DNA from: Patulibacter minatonensis DSM 18081
GTDB taxonomy: Bacteria > Actinomycetota > Thermoleophilia > Solirubrobacterales > Solirubrobacteraceae
Reading direction: 5' to 3'
DNA: 64,000 bases
Assembly (NCBI RefSeq): GCF_000519325.1
Contig: NZ_KI912613.1
Coordinates: forward strand, 668,935-732,934
Shown piece by piece: positions 16,821 through 25,236 of the stretch; positions within the stretch are counted from its first letter, which is position 1, and the number at the start of each line of letters is the position of its first letter. The position numbers and the translations under genes were made by a program. The notes under the pieces were generated by a model, which was not told where the DNA came from, searched no databases, and saw only the letters and a list, made by a program, of their open reading frames with translations.

Positions 16821-18305
16821 TCAGTCGCCGACCTTGATGCAGACGGTCTTCGTCTCGGTGTAGTCGTCGAGCACGACGCCGCCCATCTCCCGGCCCCAGC
16901 CGGACTCCTTGAAGCCGCCGTACGGCATCGCGGCGTCGAAGACGCCGTAGCAGTTGACCCACACCGTGCCCGCCTGCAGGGCCTCGGCTATGCGGTGCGC
17001 GGTGCCGACGTTCTCGGTCCAGACGCCGGCGGTCAGGCCGTAGGGCGTGGCGTTCGCGCGGCGGATGACCTCGTCCGTGTCGTCGAACGGCAGGACGTTC
17101 ACGACCGGCCCGAAGATCTCCTCCTGCACGACCTTCGACTCGTCGCCCATGTCGGTCAGGACCGTCGGCTTGACGAACCACCCGCCCTCGCTCGAGTACG
17201 TGCCGCCCGCGGCGACCGTGCCCTGCTCGCGGCCCAGGTCGAGGTAGCCCGCGACCTTCTCGTGGTGCGCCTTGCTGACCAGCGGGCCGATGAACGACTC
17301 GGGGTCGAAGCCGTCGCCGACCTTGATCGCCTCTGCGGCCTTCGAGATGCCCTCGACGACCCGGTCGTAGACGCTGCGGTGCGCGAACAGGCGCGACGCG
17401 GCGGCGCACGCCTCGCCCTGGTTGTAGAAGACGCCGTCCGAGGAGCCGGCGATCGCGGCCTCGACGTCGGCGTCGGCCATGATGATGTTCGGCGCCTTGC
17501 CGCCGAGCTCCAGCGTGACCTTCTTCAGGTTGCCGACGGCACCGCGCACGATCGCGCGGCCCGTGGCGGTCGAGCCAGTGAACGACACCTTGGCGACGTC
17601 GGGGTGCTCGGTGAGCGCGGCGCCGGCGTCCGCGCCGAGGCCCGGGACGACGTTCAGGACGCCGGGCGGGATGCCGGCCTCGAGCGCGAGCTCGCCGAGC
17701 CGCAGGGCGGTCAGCGGCGTGACCTCGGACGGCTTCAGGACGATCGTGTTGCCGGCGGCGAGCGCCGGCGCGCACTTCCAGGCGGCGATCGTCAGCGGGA
17801 AGTTCCACGGCACGATCAGACCGACGACGCCGAGCGCCTCGCGCCGGGTGTACGTGTGGAAGCGGCCCGGGAACGAGATCGGGATCGTCGAGCCCTCGAT
17901 CTTCGTCGCCCACCCCGACATGTAGTGGAAGAGGCCGGCCGCGGCCACGACGTCGCCGCCCTTGGCCTGCAGGAACGGCTTGCCGTTGTCGAGCGTCTCG
18001 AGGCCGCCGAGCTCGGCGTCGTGCTCGAGCAGCAGGTCGCCGAGCCGCCAGATCGCCTTCGCGCGCTCCGCCGGCTTCATGTCGTGCCACGGCCCCCACT
18101 CGAAGGCGCGCTTCGCGGCCTTGACGGCGCGGTCGATGTCCTCCTTGCGCCCCTCGGCGACCTGCGCCAGGACGGCGCCGGTCGACGGGTTGTAGATGTC
18201 GAACGTCGCGCCCTCGGCGGCGTCGACGCGCTCGCCGTCGATGAGGAGGCGGGTGTCGCCGATCGCCGGGGCGTCGGGGTGGGAGGAGACGACGGGGGTG
18301 CTCAT
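16821..18305 (-). CDS. NAD(P)-dependent aldehyde dehydrogenase
   Basis: Aldehyde dehydrogenase of 494 aa, normal for the family, converting an aldehyde to its acid. Visible motifs are IVPWNFPLT, the Rossmann segment FTGSTATGR, the general-base Glu in LELGGKAPNI and the catalytic Cys in NQGEACAAASR. The C-terminal PYGGFKESGWGREMG is typical. Start taken at MSTPVVSS, 7 nt after the alcohol dehydrogenase stop; an ATG 14 codons upstream would overlap that gene. Together they form an alcohol-to-acid module. Confidence 0.93.
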   Translation of the reverse strand: MSTPVVSSHPDAPAIGDTRLLIDGERVDAAEGATFDIYNPSTGAVLAQVAEGRKEDIDRAVKAAKRAFEWGPWHDMKPAERAKAIWRLGDLLLEHDAELGGLETLDNGKPFLQAKGGDVVAAAGLFHYMSGWATKIEGSTIPISFPGRFHTYTRREALGVVGLIVPWNFPLTIAAWKCAPALAAGNTIVLKPSEVTPLTALRLGELALEAGIPPGVLNVVPGLGADAGAALTEHPDVAKVSFTGSTATGRAIVRGAVGNLKKVTLELGGKAPNIIMADADVEAAIAGSSDGVFYNQGEACAAASRLFAHRSVYDRVVEGISKAAEAIKVGDGFDPESFIGPLVSKAHHEKVAGYLDLGREQGTVAAGGTYSSEGGWFVKPTVLTDMGDESKVVQEEIFGPVVNVLPFDDTDEVIRRANATPYGLTAGVWTENVGTAHRIAEALQAGTVWVNCYGVFDAAMPYGGFKESGWGREMGGVVLDDYTETKTVCIKVGD

Positions 18306-18312
18306 GGTGCTC

Positions 18313-19431
18313 CTAGGCGGCGGCGTGGTCGTGGACGAGGACGCCACGGATGTTCTTGCCGGACTTCATGTCGACGAAGCCCTGGTTGATGTCGTCGAGC
18401 GCGTAGCGCGTGGTGACGAGCTCGTCGAGCTTCAGCTTCCCGGCCTTGTACTGCGCCAGGAGGCTCGGGATGTCGGCGATCGGGTTGCAGTCGCCGAACA
18501 TCACGCCCTTGAGGCTGCGGGACATCGTCTGCAGCTCCTGCGGGTGGATCGGGATGATCTCGGTGTCCGGTCCGAGCGCGACGAGCACGCAGGAGCCGGA
18601 CTTCGCGACGGTGCGGAACGCCTCGGCGATGATGTCGCCCATCGCGCGGTCGACGGTGATGATCGTCGCGTCGGTGCCCTGCCACTCCGTGCGCTCGTGG
18701 ATGTACGGGAGCGCCTCGGCGACCGTGGCGAACGTCGCGGTGGCGCCGAACTGGCCGGCGCGCTCGCGCTTGGACTCGACGGGGTCGACGACGACGACGT
18801 GCGCCGCGCCGGCCGCGGCCGCGCCCTGCACGGCGTTGACGCCGACGCCGCCCATGCCGACGATCAGGACGACGTCGCCCGGCTTCACCTCGGCGACGTT
18901 GACCGCCGCGCCGAAGCCGGTCGCCACGCCGCAGGAGACGAGGCAGGCGACGTCGAGCGGGATGTCGTCGTCGATCTTGATCGCCTGCTGCTCGGAGCAG
19001 ACGATGTGGTCGGCGAACGTGCCCAGGCGGCACAGGGCGCCGAGGCCCTCGCCGCCGTACGAGAAGCGGTAGGTCCCGTCCATCGACTTGCCCTGCTCCA
19101 TCAGGTAGCCGTTCTTGCACAGGTTGGAGCGCCCGGTGGTGCACCACTTGCAGACGCCGCAGACGGGGATGAACGACGTGCAGACGTGGTCGCCGACGGC
19201 GACGCGGGTGACCTGCGCGCCGACCTTCCTGACGATGCCGGCGCCCTCGTGCCCGCCGACGAACGGCAGCTCGACCTGGAGGTCGCCGTCGGTCAGGTGG
19301 GCGTCGGAGTGGCAGAGGCCCGAGGCGTGGACCTCGATCAGCACCTCGTGGTCGTTCGGCTCGCCGAGCTCGAGGTCGACGACCTCCCAGTCCTGTCCGA
19401 CGGCCTTGATGATGGCGCCACGAGTCTTCAT
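18313..19431 (-). CDS. NDMA-dependent (mycofactocin-type) zinc alcohol dehydrogenase
   Basis: Zinc-dependent alcohol dehydrogenase of 372 aa. The catalytic zinc Cys is in SGLCHSDAH and the partner in GGHEGAG. The structural zinc loop is CGVCKWCTTGRSNLC, and VLIVGMGGVGVNAVQGA is the cofactor motif. The sequence (MKTRGAIIKAVGQDWEV start, CTSFIPVCG) matches the Rxyl_3153-type nicotinoprotein family, in which NAD stays bound and mycofactocin regenerates it. The ATG overlaps the ABC permease stop by 4 nt. Linkage to an importer and an aldehyde dehydrogenase suggests it oxidises an alcohol derived from the imported compound. Confidence 0.9.
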   Translation of the reverse strand: MKTRGAIIKAVGQDWEVVDLELGEPNDHEVLIEVHASGLCHSDAHLTDGDLQVELPFVGGHEGAGIVRKVGAQVTRVAVGDHVCTSFIPVCGVCKWCTTGRSNLCKNGYLMEQGKSMDGTYRFSYGGEGLGALCRLGTFADHIVCSEQQAIKIDDDIPLDVACLVSCGVATGFGAAVNVAEVKPGDVVLIVGMGGVGVNAVQGAAAAGAAHVVVVDPVESKRERAGQFGATATFATVAEALPYIHERTEWQGTDATIITVDRAMGDIIAEAFRTVAKSGSCVLVALGPDTEIIPIHPQELQTMSRSLKGVMFGDCNPIADIPSLLAQYKAGKLKLDELVTTRYALDDINQGFVDMKSGKNIRGVLVHDHAAA

Positions 19432-20522
19432 GCGTTGCCCTTCGTGTTCGTGTTCGCGTCCGCCACGGCGGCGGCGAGCGCGGCCTGGCGGGCGTCGTTC
19501 TGCAGGCGGCGGTCGTTCCGCTGGCGCAGGATCTTGGAGAGGATCACGGCGATGATGAGCGCCGCGCCGTAGAACAGCTGCTGGACGTAGTTCTGCGCGC
19601 CGAGCAGCTGCAGGCCGGTCGTGCCGGTGACGATGAAGTAGAGCGCGATGAACGTGCCCCACGGGTTGAAGCGCCCGATCTTCAGCGTCGTCGACCCGAG
19701 GAAGCACGCGGCGAACGCGGGCAGCAGGAACGACTGGCTGGAGTTCGGGTCCGCCGAGCCGGTGGTGCCGGCCAGGATGACGCCCGCCAGCGCCGCGATC
19801 GTGCCGGAGGCGACGAGCGCCAGGAAGCGCGTGCGGCCGACGGCGATGCCGTTCAGCCGCGCCATGTCCTTGCTCTGCCCGACGAACAGCAGGCGCTGGC
19901 CGAAGGGCGTGAAGTCGAAGACGTACCAGATGACCGCGCAGAGGACGACGGCGTACCAGAAGTCCACCGGGATGCTGGCGACCGTGCTCTGGAGCACCGC
20001 GTCGGACAGTCCCGGATCGATGCCGGAGATCGTCGCCGAGTCGGACATCCAGAACAGCACGCCCTGGAGGAGCGTCGACATGCCGAGCGTCACGATGAAC
20101 GGATCGATCTCGAACCGGACGACGATCGCGCCGTTGATCGCCCCGATCACCGCGCCGGCAAGGATCGCCACGATGCACGCGGGGACGATCCCCCACCCGT
20201 GGTTGACGTTCAGGAGCGCGACGAGCATCGCGGAGATGCCGAGCGTCGAGGCCACCGACAGGTCGTAGTCGCCGACCCGCAGCGGGATCAGCAGGCCGAG
20301 CGCGAGGACCAGCAGCACGGTCTGCGACCCGAGCATGCTCGAGATGTTCCCGGTGGTCAGGAAGCGGTCCGTCGTCAGTGCGAAGACGACGATGACGATC
20401 GCCCACACGCCGATCAGCGCGAACCGCTCGGGCTCGCGGCGGGTCTTGAGCTTCACGGGCTCCGGCGCCGCGGGACCCGCCTGGGGCCCCGCCGGCGCGG
20501 GCCGCGTCGTGGTCGTGGTCAT
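19428..20522 (-). CDS. CUT2-type ABC transporter permease
   Basis: Membrane subunit (364 aa) of a ribose/xylose-type importer. Eight to ten hydrophobic segments run from residue 36 to about 335. The family motif IDPFIVTLGMSTLLQGV is at about 135-151, and ARLNGIAVGRTRFLALVASG is the loop contacting the ATPase. A Thr/Pro-rich N-terminal 30 residues and an Asn/Ala-rich C-terminal tail are cytoplasmic. Starts and stops overlap both neighbours by 4 nt, fixing the ends. Only one permease gene is present, so it would act as a homodimer. Confidence 0.9.
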   Translation of the reverse strand: MTTTTTRPAPAGPQAGPAAPEPVKLKTRREPERFALIGVWAIVIVVFALTTDRFLTTGNISSMLGSQTVLLVLALGLLIPLRVGDYDLSVASTLGISAMLVALLNVNHGWGIVPACIVAILAGAVIGAINGAIVVRFEIDPFIVTLGMSTLLQGVLFWMSDSATISGIDPGLSDAVLQSTVASIPVDFWYAVVLCAVIWYVFDFTPFGQRLLFVGQSKDMARLNGIAVGRTRFLALVASGTIAALAGVILAGTTGSADPNSSQSFLLPAFAACFLGSTTLKIGRFNPWGTFIALYFIVTGTTGLQLLGAQNYVQQLFYGAALIIAVILSKILRQRNDRRLQNDARQAALAAAVADANTNTKGNA

Positions 20523-22099
20523 GCTGCGGCTCCTGCGTAGATCGAGGTGGTGAGGGCGTCCTTCGTGATCTGGTCGCCCGAGAGCTCGTCGCGGACGCGG
20601 CCCTCGTCGAAGATCAGGACGCGGTCGGCGAGCTGCACGAGCTGCTCGTAGTCCGAGGTCGCGCAGAGCACGGAGGCCCCGGCGGCGACGGCCTCGCGGA
20701 CGAGGCGGAAGATCTCCCGGCGGGCGCCGACGTCGACGCCCTGGGTGGGCTCGGCGAGCAGCATCACGGCGGGCTTCGTGTCGAGCCACTTGCCGAGCAG
20801 CGCCTTCTGCTGGTTGCCGCCCGAGAGGCTCGAGAAGAGCGCGGCCGGGTCGGCCGGCTTGACGTGGAGGCGGACGCAGGTGTCCTGCGACTGCTGCCGG
20901 AGCGCCTTCCAGTGCAGGCGGCCGCCGCGGAACTCGGTGGCGAAGAACGGCAGCGCCATGTTCTCCAGCACGGTCAGGCGCGGCGCGGCGCCGAGCGCCT
21001 TGCGGTCGGCGGGCAGGAGCACGACGTCGTGCCGGAGCATCGTCGCGGGCGACGGCCGGTCGACGGTGTCGCCCGCCACGCGGATCGTGCCCGCGGTCGC
21101 GGACTTCACGCCGTAGAGGAGGTCGGTGAGCTCCTCGATGCCGGAGCCGGCCAGCCCGGTCACGCCGACGACCTCGCCGGGGTGCAGGTCGAGGTCGACC
21201 TCGCGGACGCGCTCGCCGGACAGCCCGCGCGTCGAGAGCGCGACCTCGGGGCTGCGCCGCGTGTCGTCGGTCGGGCGCGTGACGCCGCCGATCTGCACGC
21301 CGAGGATGAGCTCGACGAGCTCATCGCGGCCGAGGCCCTGCACGTCGCGCGTGCCGACGTTCTTCCCGTCGCGCAGCACGGTGACGCGGTCGCAGATCTC
21401 GAGGACCTCGTCGAGGTCGTGCGAGACGAGCATCACGGCGTCGCCGGCCTGGCGCAGGCGGTCGATCAGCCGGAAGAGGATCTGGACGTCCGCGCTGGGC
21501 AGGAAGACCGTCGGCTCGTCGAGGATGAGGAGCTGCGGGCGCCGCTCGCCGTCGCCGGCGAGCTGCTCCTGCGACGCGACGGCGCGGACGATCGCGACCA
21601 TCGCGCGCTGCACCGGGGTGAGCTGGTCGATGCGGGTGTCGGGGTCGACGGCGACCTCGAACCGGGCGAGCAGCGCCGCGGTGCGCTCGCGCTCCGCGGA
21701 CCACGGGATCCGGCGCATCGACCCGCGCGCCGCGATGTGGTCCAGGGCGAAGTGCTCGAGGACGGTCGCCGGGTCCGACAGCCCGAGGTCCTGGTGCACG
21801 AAGGAGAGGCCGCGGTCCCGCAGGCCGTCCGCGCCGAAGGGCATCGGCACGTCCTGCCCGAGGATCGCGACGGTGCCCTCGTCGGCGTCGTGGACGCCGG
21901 CGAGGGTCTTGATGAGCGTGGACTTGCCACACCCGTTGGCGCCGAGGAGCCCGTGGACCTCGCCGGCGGCCACCGCGAGGTCGACGCCGCCGAGCGCGGG
22001 GACGCCGCTGAACCGCTTGACGAGTCCCGTGACGCGGAGGACGTCCGTGCCGCGGACGCGCTGGGCGTCCGCGGTCGGTGCGTGGCGGGTGGTGCTCAC
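20519..22099 (-). CDS. CUT2-type ABC transporter ATPase, two nucleotide-binding domains
   Basis: ATPase of 526 aa with two fused domains, as in RbsA/XylG. The first has an intact Walker A (LLGANGCGKSTLIKT) near residue 50 and Walker B LILDEPTVFL. The second has a degenerate Walker A (GVTGLAGSGIEELTDLLYG) but a proper signature LSGGNQQKALLGKWL and LLAEPTQGVDVG. The GTG start overlaps the stop of the binding-protein gene as GTGA. It energises import with the permease downstream. The substrate may be a sugar or another small polar molecule; CUT2 systems also carry autoinducers and nucleosides. Confidence 0.92.
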   Translation of the reverse strand: MSTTRHAPTADAQRVRGTDVLRVTGLVKRFSGVPALGGVDLAVAAGEVHGLLGANGCGKSTLIKTLAGVHDADEGTVAILGQDVPMPFGADGLRDRGLSFVHQDLGLSDPATVLEHFALDHIAARGSMRRIPWSAERERTAALLARFEVAVDPDTRIDQLTPVQRAMVAIVRAVASQEQLAGDGERRPQLLILDEPTVFLPSADVQILFRLIDRLRQAGDAVMLVSHDLDEVLEICDRVTVLRDGKNVGTRDVQGLGRDELVELILGVQIGGVTRPTDDTRRSPEVALSTRGLSGERVREVDLDLHPGEVVGVTGLAGSGIEELTDLLYGVKSATAGTIRVAGDTVDRPSPATMLRHDVVLLPADRKALGAAPRLTVLENMALPFFATEFRGGRLHWKALRQQSQDTCVRLHVKPADPAALFSSLSGGNQQKALLGKWLDTKPAVMLLAEPTQGVDVGARREIFRLVREAVAAGASVLCATSDYEQLVQLADRVLIFDEGRVRDELSGDQITKDALTTSIYAGAAA

Positions 22100-23259
22100 T
22101 TCAGGCCCCAGAGCGCGTCGTAGCCCTGATCGGCGGAATCGCCGAAGCCCTTGCCCGAGACGGGCGGCGTGCCGGCCTCGGCGACGTTCTCCGGCGTGAA
22201 GACGCGCAGCGGCGCGGCCGGCTTGTCGAGCGGCTGCTTGCCGAGCATCAGGCGGAAGGCCTGGTCCATCGTCAGCTGACCGATCCAGGTCGGGCTCTCG
22301 CCGACGTTGGCCTTCAGGTTGCTGCCGCCCTTCTGCATGAGGGCGTTGATCGACGGCGTGCCGTTGAACGAGTAGACGTTCACCGTGCGGCCGCGCGCGG
22401 CCTGGCGGATCGCCGGGTCCGTGTACTGCGCCATCGAGTCGTAGATGGGCAGGATCGTGTTGATGTCGCCGTCGCGGTTGAGCTCCGACTGGACCTGCGG
22501 CTGGATCTTCGTGGCCCAGTCCGCGACCGGGATGTTCGTCACCGTGAGCTTGCACTTGTCGCCGCAGTGCTTGGCGAGCTCGTCCTTCATCGCGGCGACC
22601 ATGCCCTTGGACGGGCGCGTCTCGTCGGAGGAGATCGCCAGCGCGTTGACCGGCTTGCCGTTCTGGTCGGCGATGGCCTTGTCGACCATCAGCCGGGCGG
22701 CGTCGTAGAACTCGCCTGCCGCGACGGCGTCGACGCCGGCCGGGGTCGGGGACGTCGGGTCCTCCTCGTGCGCGGCGATGACCTTCACGCCGGCGGCCTT
22801 GGCGGCGCGCAGCTGCGGCGCGAGCGTGTCGGGCAGCGGGCCGTTCAGGATGATGACCGACGCCTTCGCGTTGATCGCATCGGAGAAGCCCTGCTGGAAG
22901 TCGGAGACCTTGCCCTGGGCCGGGAACGTCACGTACTTGACGCCGGCCTTCTTCGCGGCGGCGGACATCGCGGCCTCGCCGTCCTTGTAGAACGGGATCG
23001 ACGTCGTGATCGGGATCGAGTAGACGGTCTTGCCCTTGAGGCTGGAGACGTCGAGCTGCTCGCCCTCGGGCTTGAAGGTCGGTACCGCGCTGTACTTCGC
23101 GAGCTGGTCCTTGGCGTACTGGACGTTCTCCGCCGTGACGTCGCTGCCCGCCGATCCGCCGGAGGACGAGCCGGAGCCGGAGTCCGAGCTCGAGCCGCAG
23201 CCCGTGAGCGCGGCCATGCCGACGACGGCCAGACAGCCGAAGGTGCTGATTGTGCGCAT
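22096..23259 (-). CDS. ABC transporter substrate-binding lipoprotein
   Basis: Periplasmic-binding-protein-fold lipoprotein of 387 aa. The signal ends in a lipobox (ALTGC, Cys near residue 21) and is followed by a Ser/Gly linker. The core shows the type 1 sugar-binding-protein features: YSIPITTSIPFYKDGEAAM, ASVIILNGPLPDTLAPQLRAAKAAG, VIAAHEEDP. AGGGGAAC precedes the ATG closely. There is a 26-nt gap from the hydrolase gene upstream. Few aromatic residues stand out, so a sugar is not certain as ligand. Confidence 0.9.
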   Translation of the reverse strand: MRTISTFGCLAVVGMAALTGCGSSSDSGSGSSSGGSAGSDVTAENVQYAKDQLAKYSAVPTFKPEGEQLDVSSLKGKTVYSIPITTSIPFYKDGEAAMSAAAKKAGVKYVTFPAQGKVSDFQQGFSDAINAKASVIILNGPLPDTLAPQLRAAKAAGVKVIAAHEEDPTSPTPAGVDAVAAGEFYDAARLMVDKAIADQNGKPVNALAISSDETRPSKGMVAAMKDELAKHCGDKCKLTVTNIPVADWATKIQPQVQSELNRDGDINTILPIYDSMAQYTDPAIRQAARGRTVNVYSFNGTPSINALMQKGGSNLKANVGESPTWIGQLTMDQAFRLMLGKQPLDKPAAPLRVFTPENVAEAGTPPVSGKGFGDSADQGYDALWGLK

Positions 23260-23285
23260 CTGTTCCCCTTGTTGGTTGTTCGGGC

Positions 23286-24152
23286 CTAGCGGTCCCTCAG
23301 CGAGGGATCCGTCTCCAGGTCGTCGAAGATCTGCTCGATCGATCGACGCTGGAAGTGCTCCACCAGGTCGTCCGGATAGCCGGGGTCTCCCCCGACCCCG
23401 GCGTGGATCAGGTCCTCGAACCTGATCCGGTCGCTGCAGTCCTCGCGGGTGTCCCCGCGGTCCCGAGCGTCGGCCACGCGGCCGACGATCTCCCGCCCCA
23501 GGTCCCGGTGGCGGTCCAGCAGCTCGCGGCCGCCGGGATCGCCGTGTCCGGGGACCAGGTGCTCGAAGTCGAGGGCCCGGGCCTGCTCGATCGCGTCGAA
23601 GAAGCGCTCGACGGTCGCGTCGAGGAAGGCCGGGAGCCCGAGGTTGCACACGTCGTCGCCCGTGAACAGGACGCCCTCGTCGGGGACGTGCACGAGGATC
23701 GTGTTGGCGGTGTGGCCGGGCGCGTGGTGAAGCTCCAGCCGGCGGTCGCCCACGAAGAGCTCCATCCGCTCGTCGAACGTGACGTCCGCGAGGCGCACCT
23801 CGTAGTCGTCGACGAGCGCCACCGCGGCGGGGTCGATGACCGCGAAGAGGTCGCGGAGGTACGCGCGGGTCGGGGCGGCGTCGACGAGGCGGCTCCGCGT
23901 CAGGCGGTGCGCGACGACGGTGCCCGGCAGCCAGCGGTTGCCGATCGTGTGGTCCGGGTGGTGGTCGGTGTTGACCAGGAACTCCGGCGTGCCGAGGCCC
24001 GCGACGGTCGCCGCCCACGCGATCGCGTCGGTCGGGCGGTGCGGCGCGTCGACCAGCGCGAGCCGGCCGTCGCCGCCGGAGACGATCCCGTTGTTGGAGC
24101 CGAGGTGCTCGGTCTCCACCCACACGCGGTCCGTGAGCTGCCGGAGCGCCAT
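23286..24152 (-). CDS. metallo-beta-lactamase-fold hydrolase
   Basis: MBL-fold protein of 288 aa. The metal motif reads TDHHPDHTIGN, so the first His of the usual HxHxDH is Asp, although the remaining His-Asp-His part is intact. Further ligands are in HHAPGHTANT, FTGDDV and VPGHGDPGG. These enzymes hydrolyse thioesters, lactones or phosphodiesters. Its ATG overlaps the cupin stop (TGATG), inside the long operon. A lactone or thioester intermediate is a reasonable guess; nothing in the sequence proves it. Confidence 0.82.
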   Translation of the reverse strand: MALRQLTDRVWVETEHLGSNNGIVSGGDGRLALVDAPHRPTDAIAWAATVAGLGTPEFLVNTDHHPDHTIGNRWLPGTVVAHRLTRSRLVDAAPTRAYLRDLFAVIDPAAVALVDDYEVRLADVTFDERMELFVGDRRLELHHAPGHTANTILVHVPDEGVLFTGDDVCNLGLPAFLDATVERFFDAIEQARALDFEHLVPGHGDPGGRELLDRHRDLGREIVGRVADARDRGDTREDCSDRIRFEDLIHAGVGGDPGYPDDLVEHFQRRSIEQIFDDLETDPSLRDR

Positions 24153-24535
24153 CAGGCGTCCTCGCCGGCGGCGGCCGGGGGCAGCGACGGGGCGCCGAGC
24201 GCGCCGATCAGGTTCTCGATCCGCAGCGGCGCGAAGACCTCGATGTAGACGGCCTCGCCCTCGATCGAGCGACCGGAGTGCGGCGTGCCCTTCGGGACGA
24301 CGGCGACGTCGCCCTCACGCAGGATCATCGTCTGCCCGCCGATCGTGACCTCGATCGACCCCTGGATCACGACGTTGGCCTGCTCGTGGTCGGGGTGGCT
24401 GTGCTCCGGCAGCACCGTGGGGTGGACCCAGCGGATGCGGTTCAGCCCCATCTGCGAGCCGGCGACGGCCACGCGGAAGTTGTTCGGGAGACCCTCGACC
24501 TCGGGCTGCTCGTCCCAGGACGTCGCGTAGGTCAT
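24152..24535 (-). CDS. small cupin-domain protein
   Basis: Single-domain cupin of 127 aa. The first cupin motif is HSHPDHEQANVVIQG (about 46-60) with metal-binding His and Glu, and the second is VPKGTPHSG (about 80-88). Such proteins act as isomerases, dioxygenases or ligand sensors. Overlaps of 4 nt with the amidase stop and 1 nt with the MBL start place it firmly in the operon. The precise reaction is not inferable. Confidence 0.8.
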   Translation of the reverse strand: MTYATSWDEQPEVEGLPNNFRVAVAGSQMGLNRIRWVHPTVLPEHSHPDHEQANVVIQGSIEVTIGGQTMILREGDVAVVPKGTPHSGRSIEGEAVYIEVFAPLRIENLIGALGAPSLPPAAAGEDA

Positions 24536-25236
24536 CGGGCGGCCTCGCCGATCTCGCGGACCTGCGCGACGACCTCGTCGGTCGACGACACGTCGGCGTA
24601 CTTCTGGCCGAGGTCGAAGAGGTTCGCCTGGTGCACCGTCGGCGAGCGGTCGTAGACCGCGTCGTGCGGCACGACGCACTTGAAGTTGTAGGAGAACCCG
24701 TCGACGACGGTGCCGCGCACGCAGCCCGAGGTCGTGGCGCCGGTCGTGACGATCGTGTCGGCGCCCAGGCCGATCAGGTAGCTCGCCAGCGGCGTCGCGA
24801 AGAACGCCGAGGGGTGCTTCTTCGGCAGCAGCAGGTCGCCGGGCCGCGGCGCGACGGCGTCGGGGAAGCGGTACCCGTGGTCGGGCACGTCCATGATCCC
24901 CGGGACCTTCGCCCCGAGCACGCCGGAGCGGTCGGCGTCGGTCTTCGGCGCGACGTGCGGGTAGAGCACCGGCAGGTCGAACTCGCGGAAGACCGCCAGG
25001 AGCTTCGCGATCTGCTCGACGGCGGCCCAGCCCACGTCGCCGCAGGACGTCGTGTAGTCCTCGAGCGACGCGAAGAACGGCTTCGGGCTGTTGCCGATCG
25101 TGCGGTGCTGGACGTCGATGATGACCAGCGCGGGGCGCTTCCCGAAGCCGGACGGGCGGCCGAAGCCGGCGGCCTCGTAGCGGCGCTCGTCGTCCTCGGT
25201 GATGACGTCGGACCAGGGGCTCTTCGGGCGGGTCAT
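24532..25236 (-). CDS. isochorismatase-fold amidohydrolase (carbamoylsarcosinase/maleamate-amidase-like)
   Basis: Cysteine hydrolase of 234 aa. The triad is Asp41 in VIIDVQ, a Lys near 139-140 in LPKKHPSAFF and Cys172 in TTSGCVRGT, the motif of N-carbamoylsarcosine amidase, maleamate amidase and ureidoacrylate hydrolase relatives. It would release ammonia (and CO2 if the substrate is a carbamoyl compound). The stop and start overlap the cupin and hydantoinase genes by 4 nt each. Next to a hydantoinase-type enzyme, an N-carbamoyl or amide product of ring opening is the likely substrate. Confidence 0.88.
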   Translation of the reverse strand: MTRPKSPWSDVITEDDERRYEAAGFGRPSGFGKRPALVIIDVQHRTIGNSPKPFFASLEDYTTSCGDVGWAAVEQIAKLLAVFREFDLPVLYPHVAPKTDADRSGVLGAKVPGIMDVPDHGYRFPDAVAPRPGDLLLPKKHPSAFFATPLASYLIGLGADTIVTTGATTSGCVRGTVVDGFSYNFKCVVPHDAVYDRSPTVHQANLFDLGQKYADVSSTDEVVAQVREIGEAAR

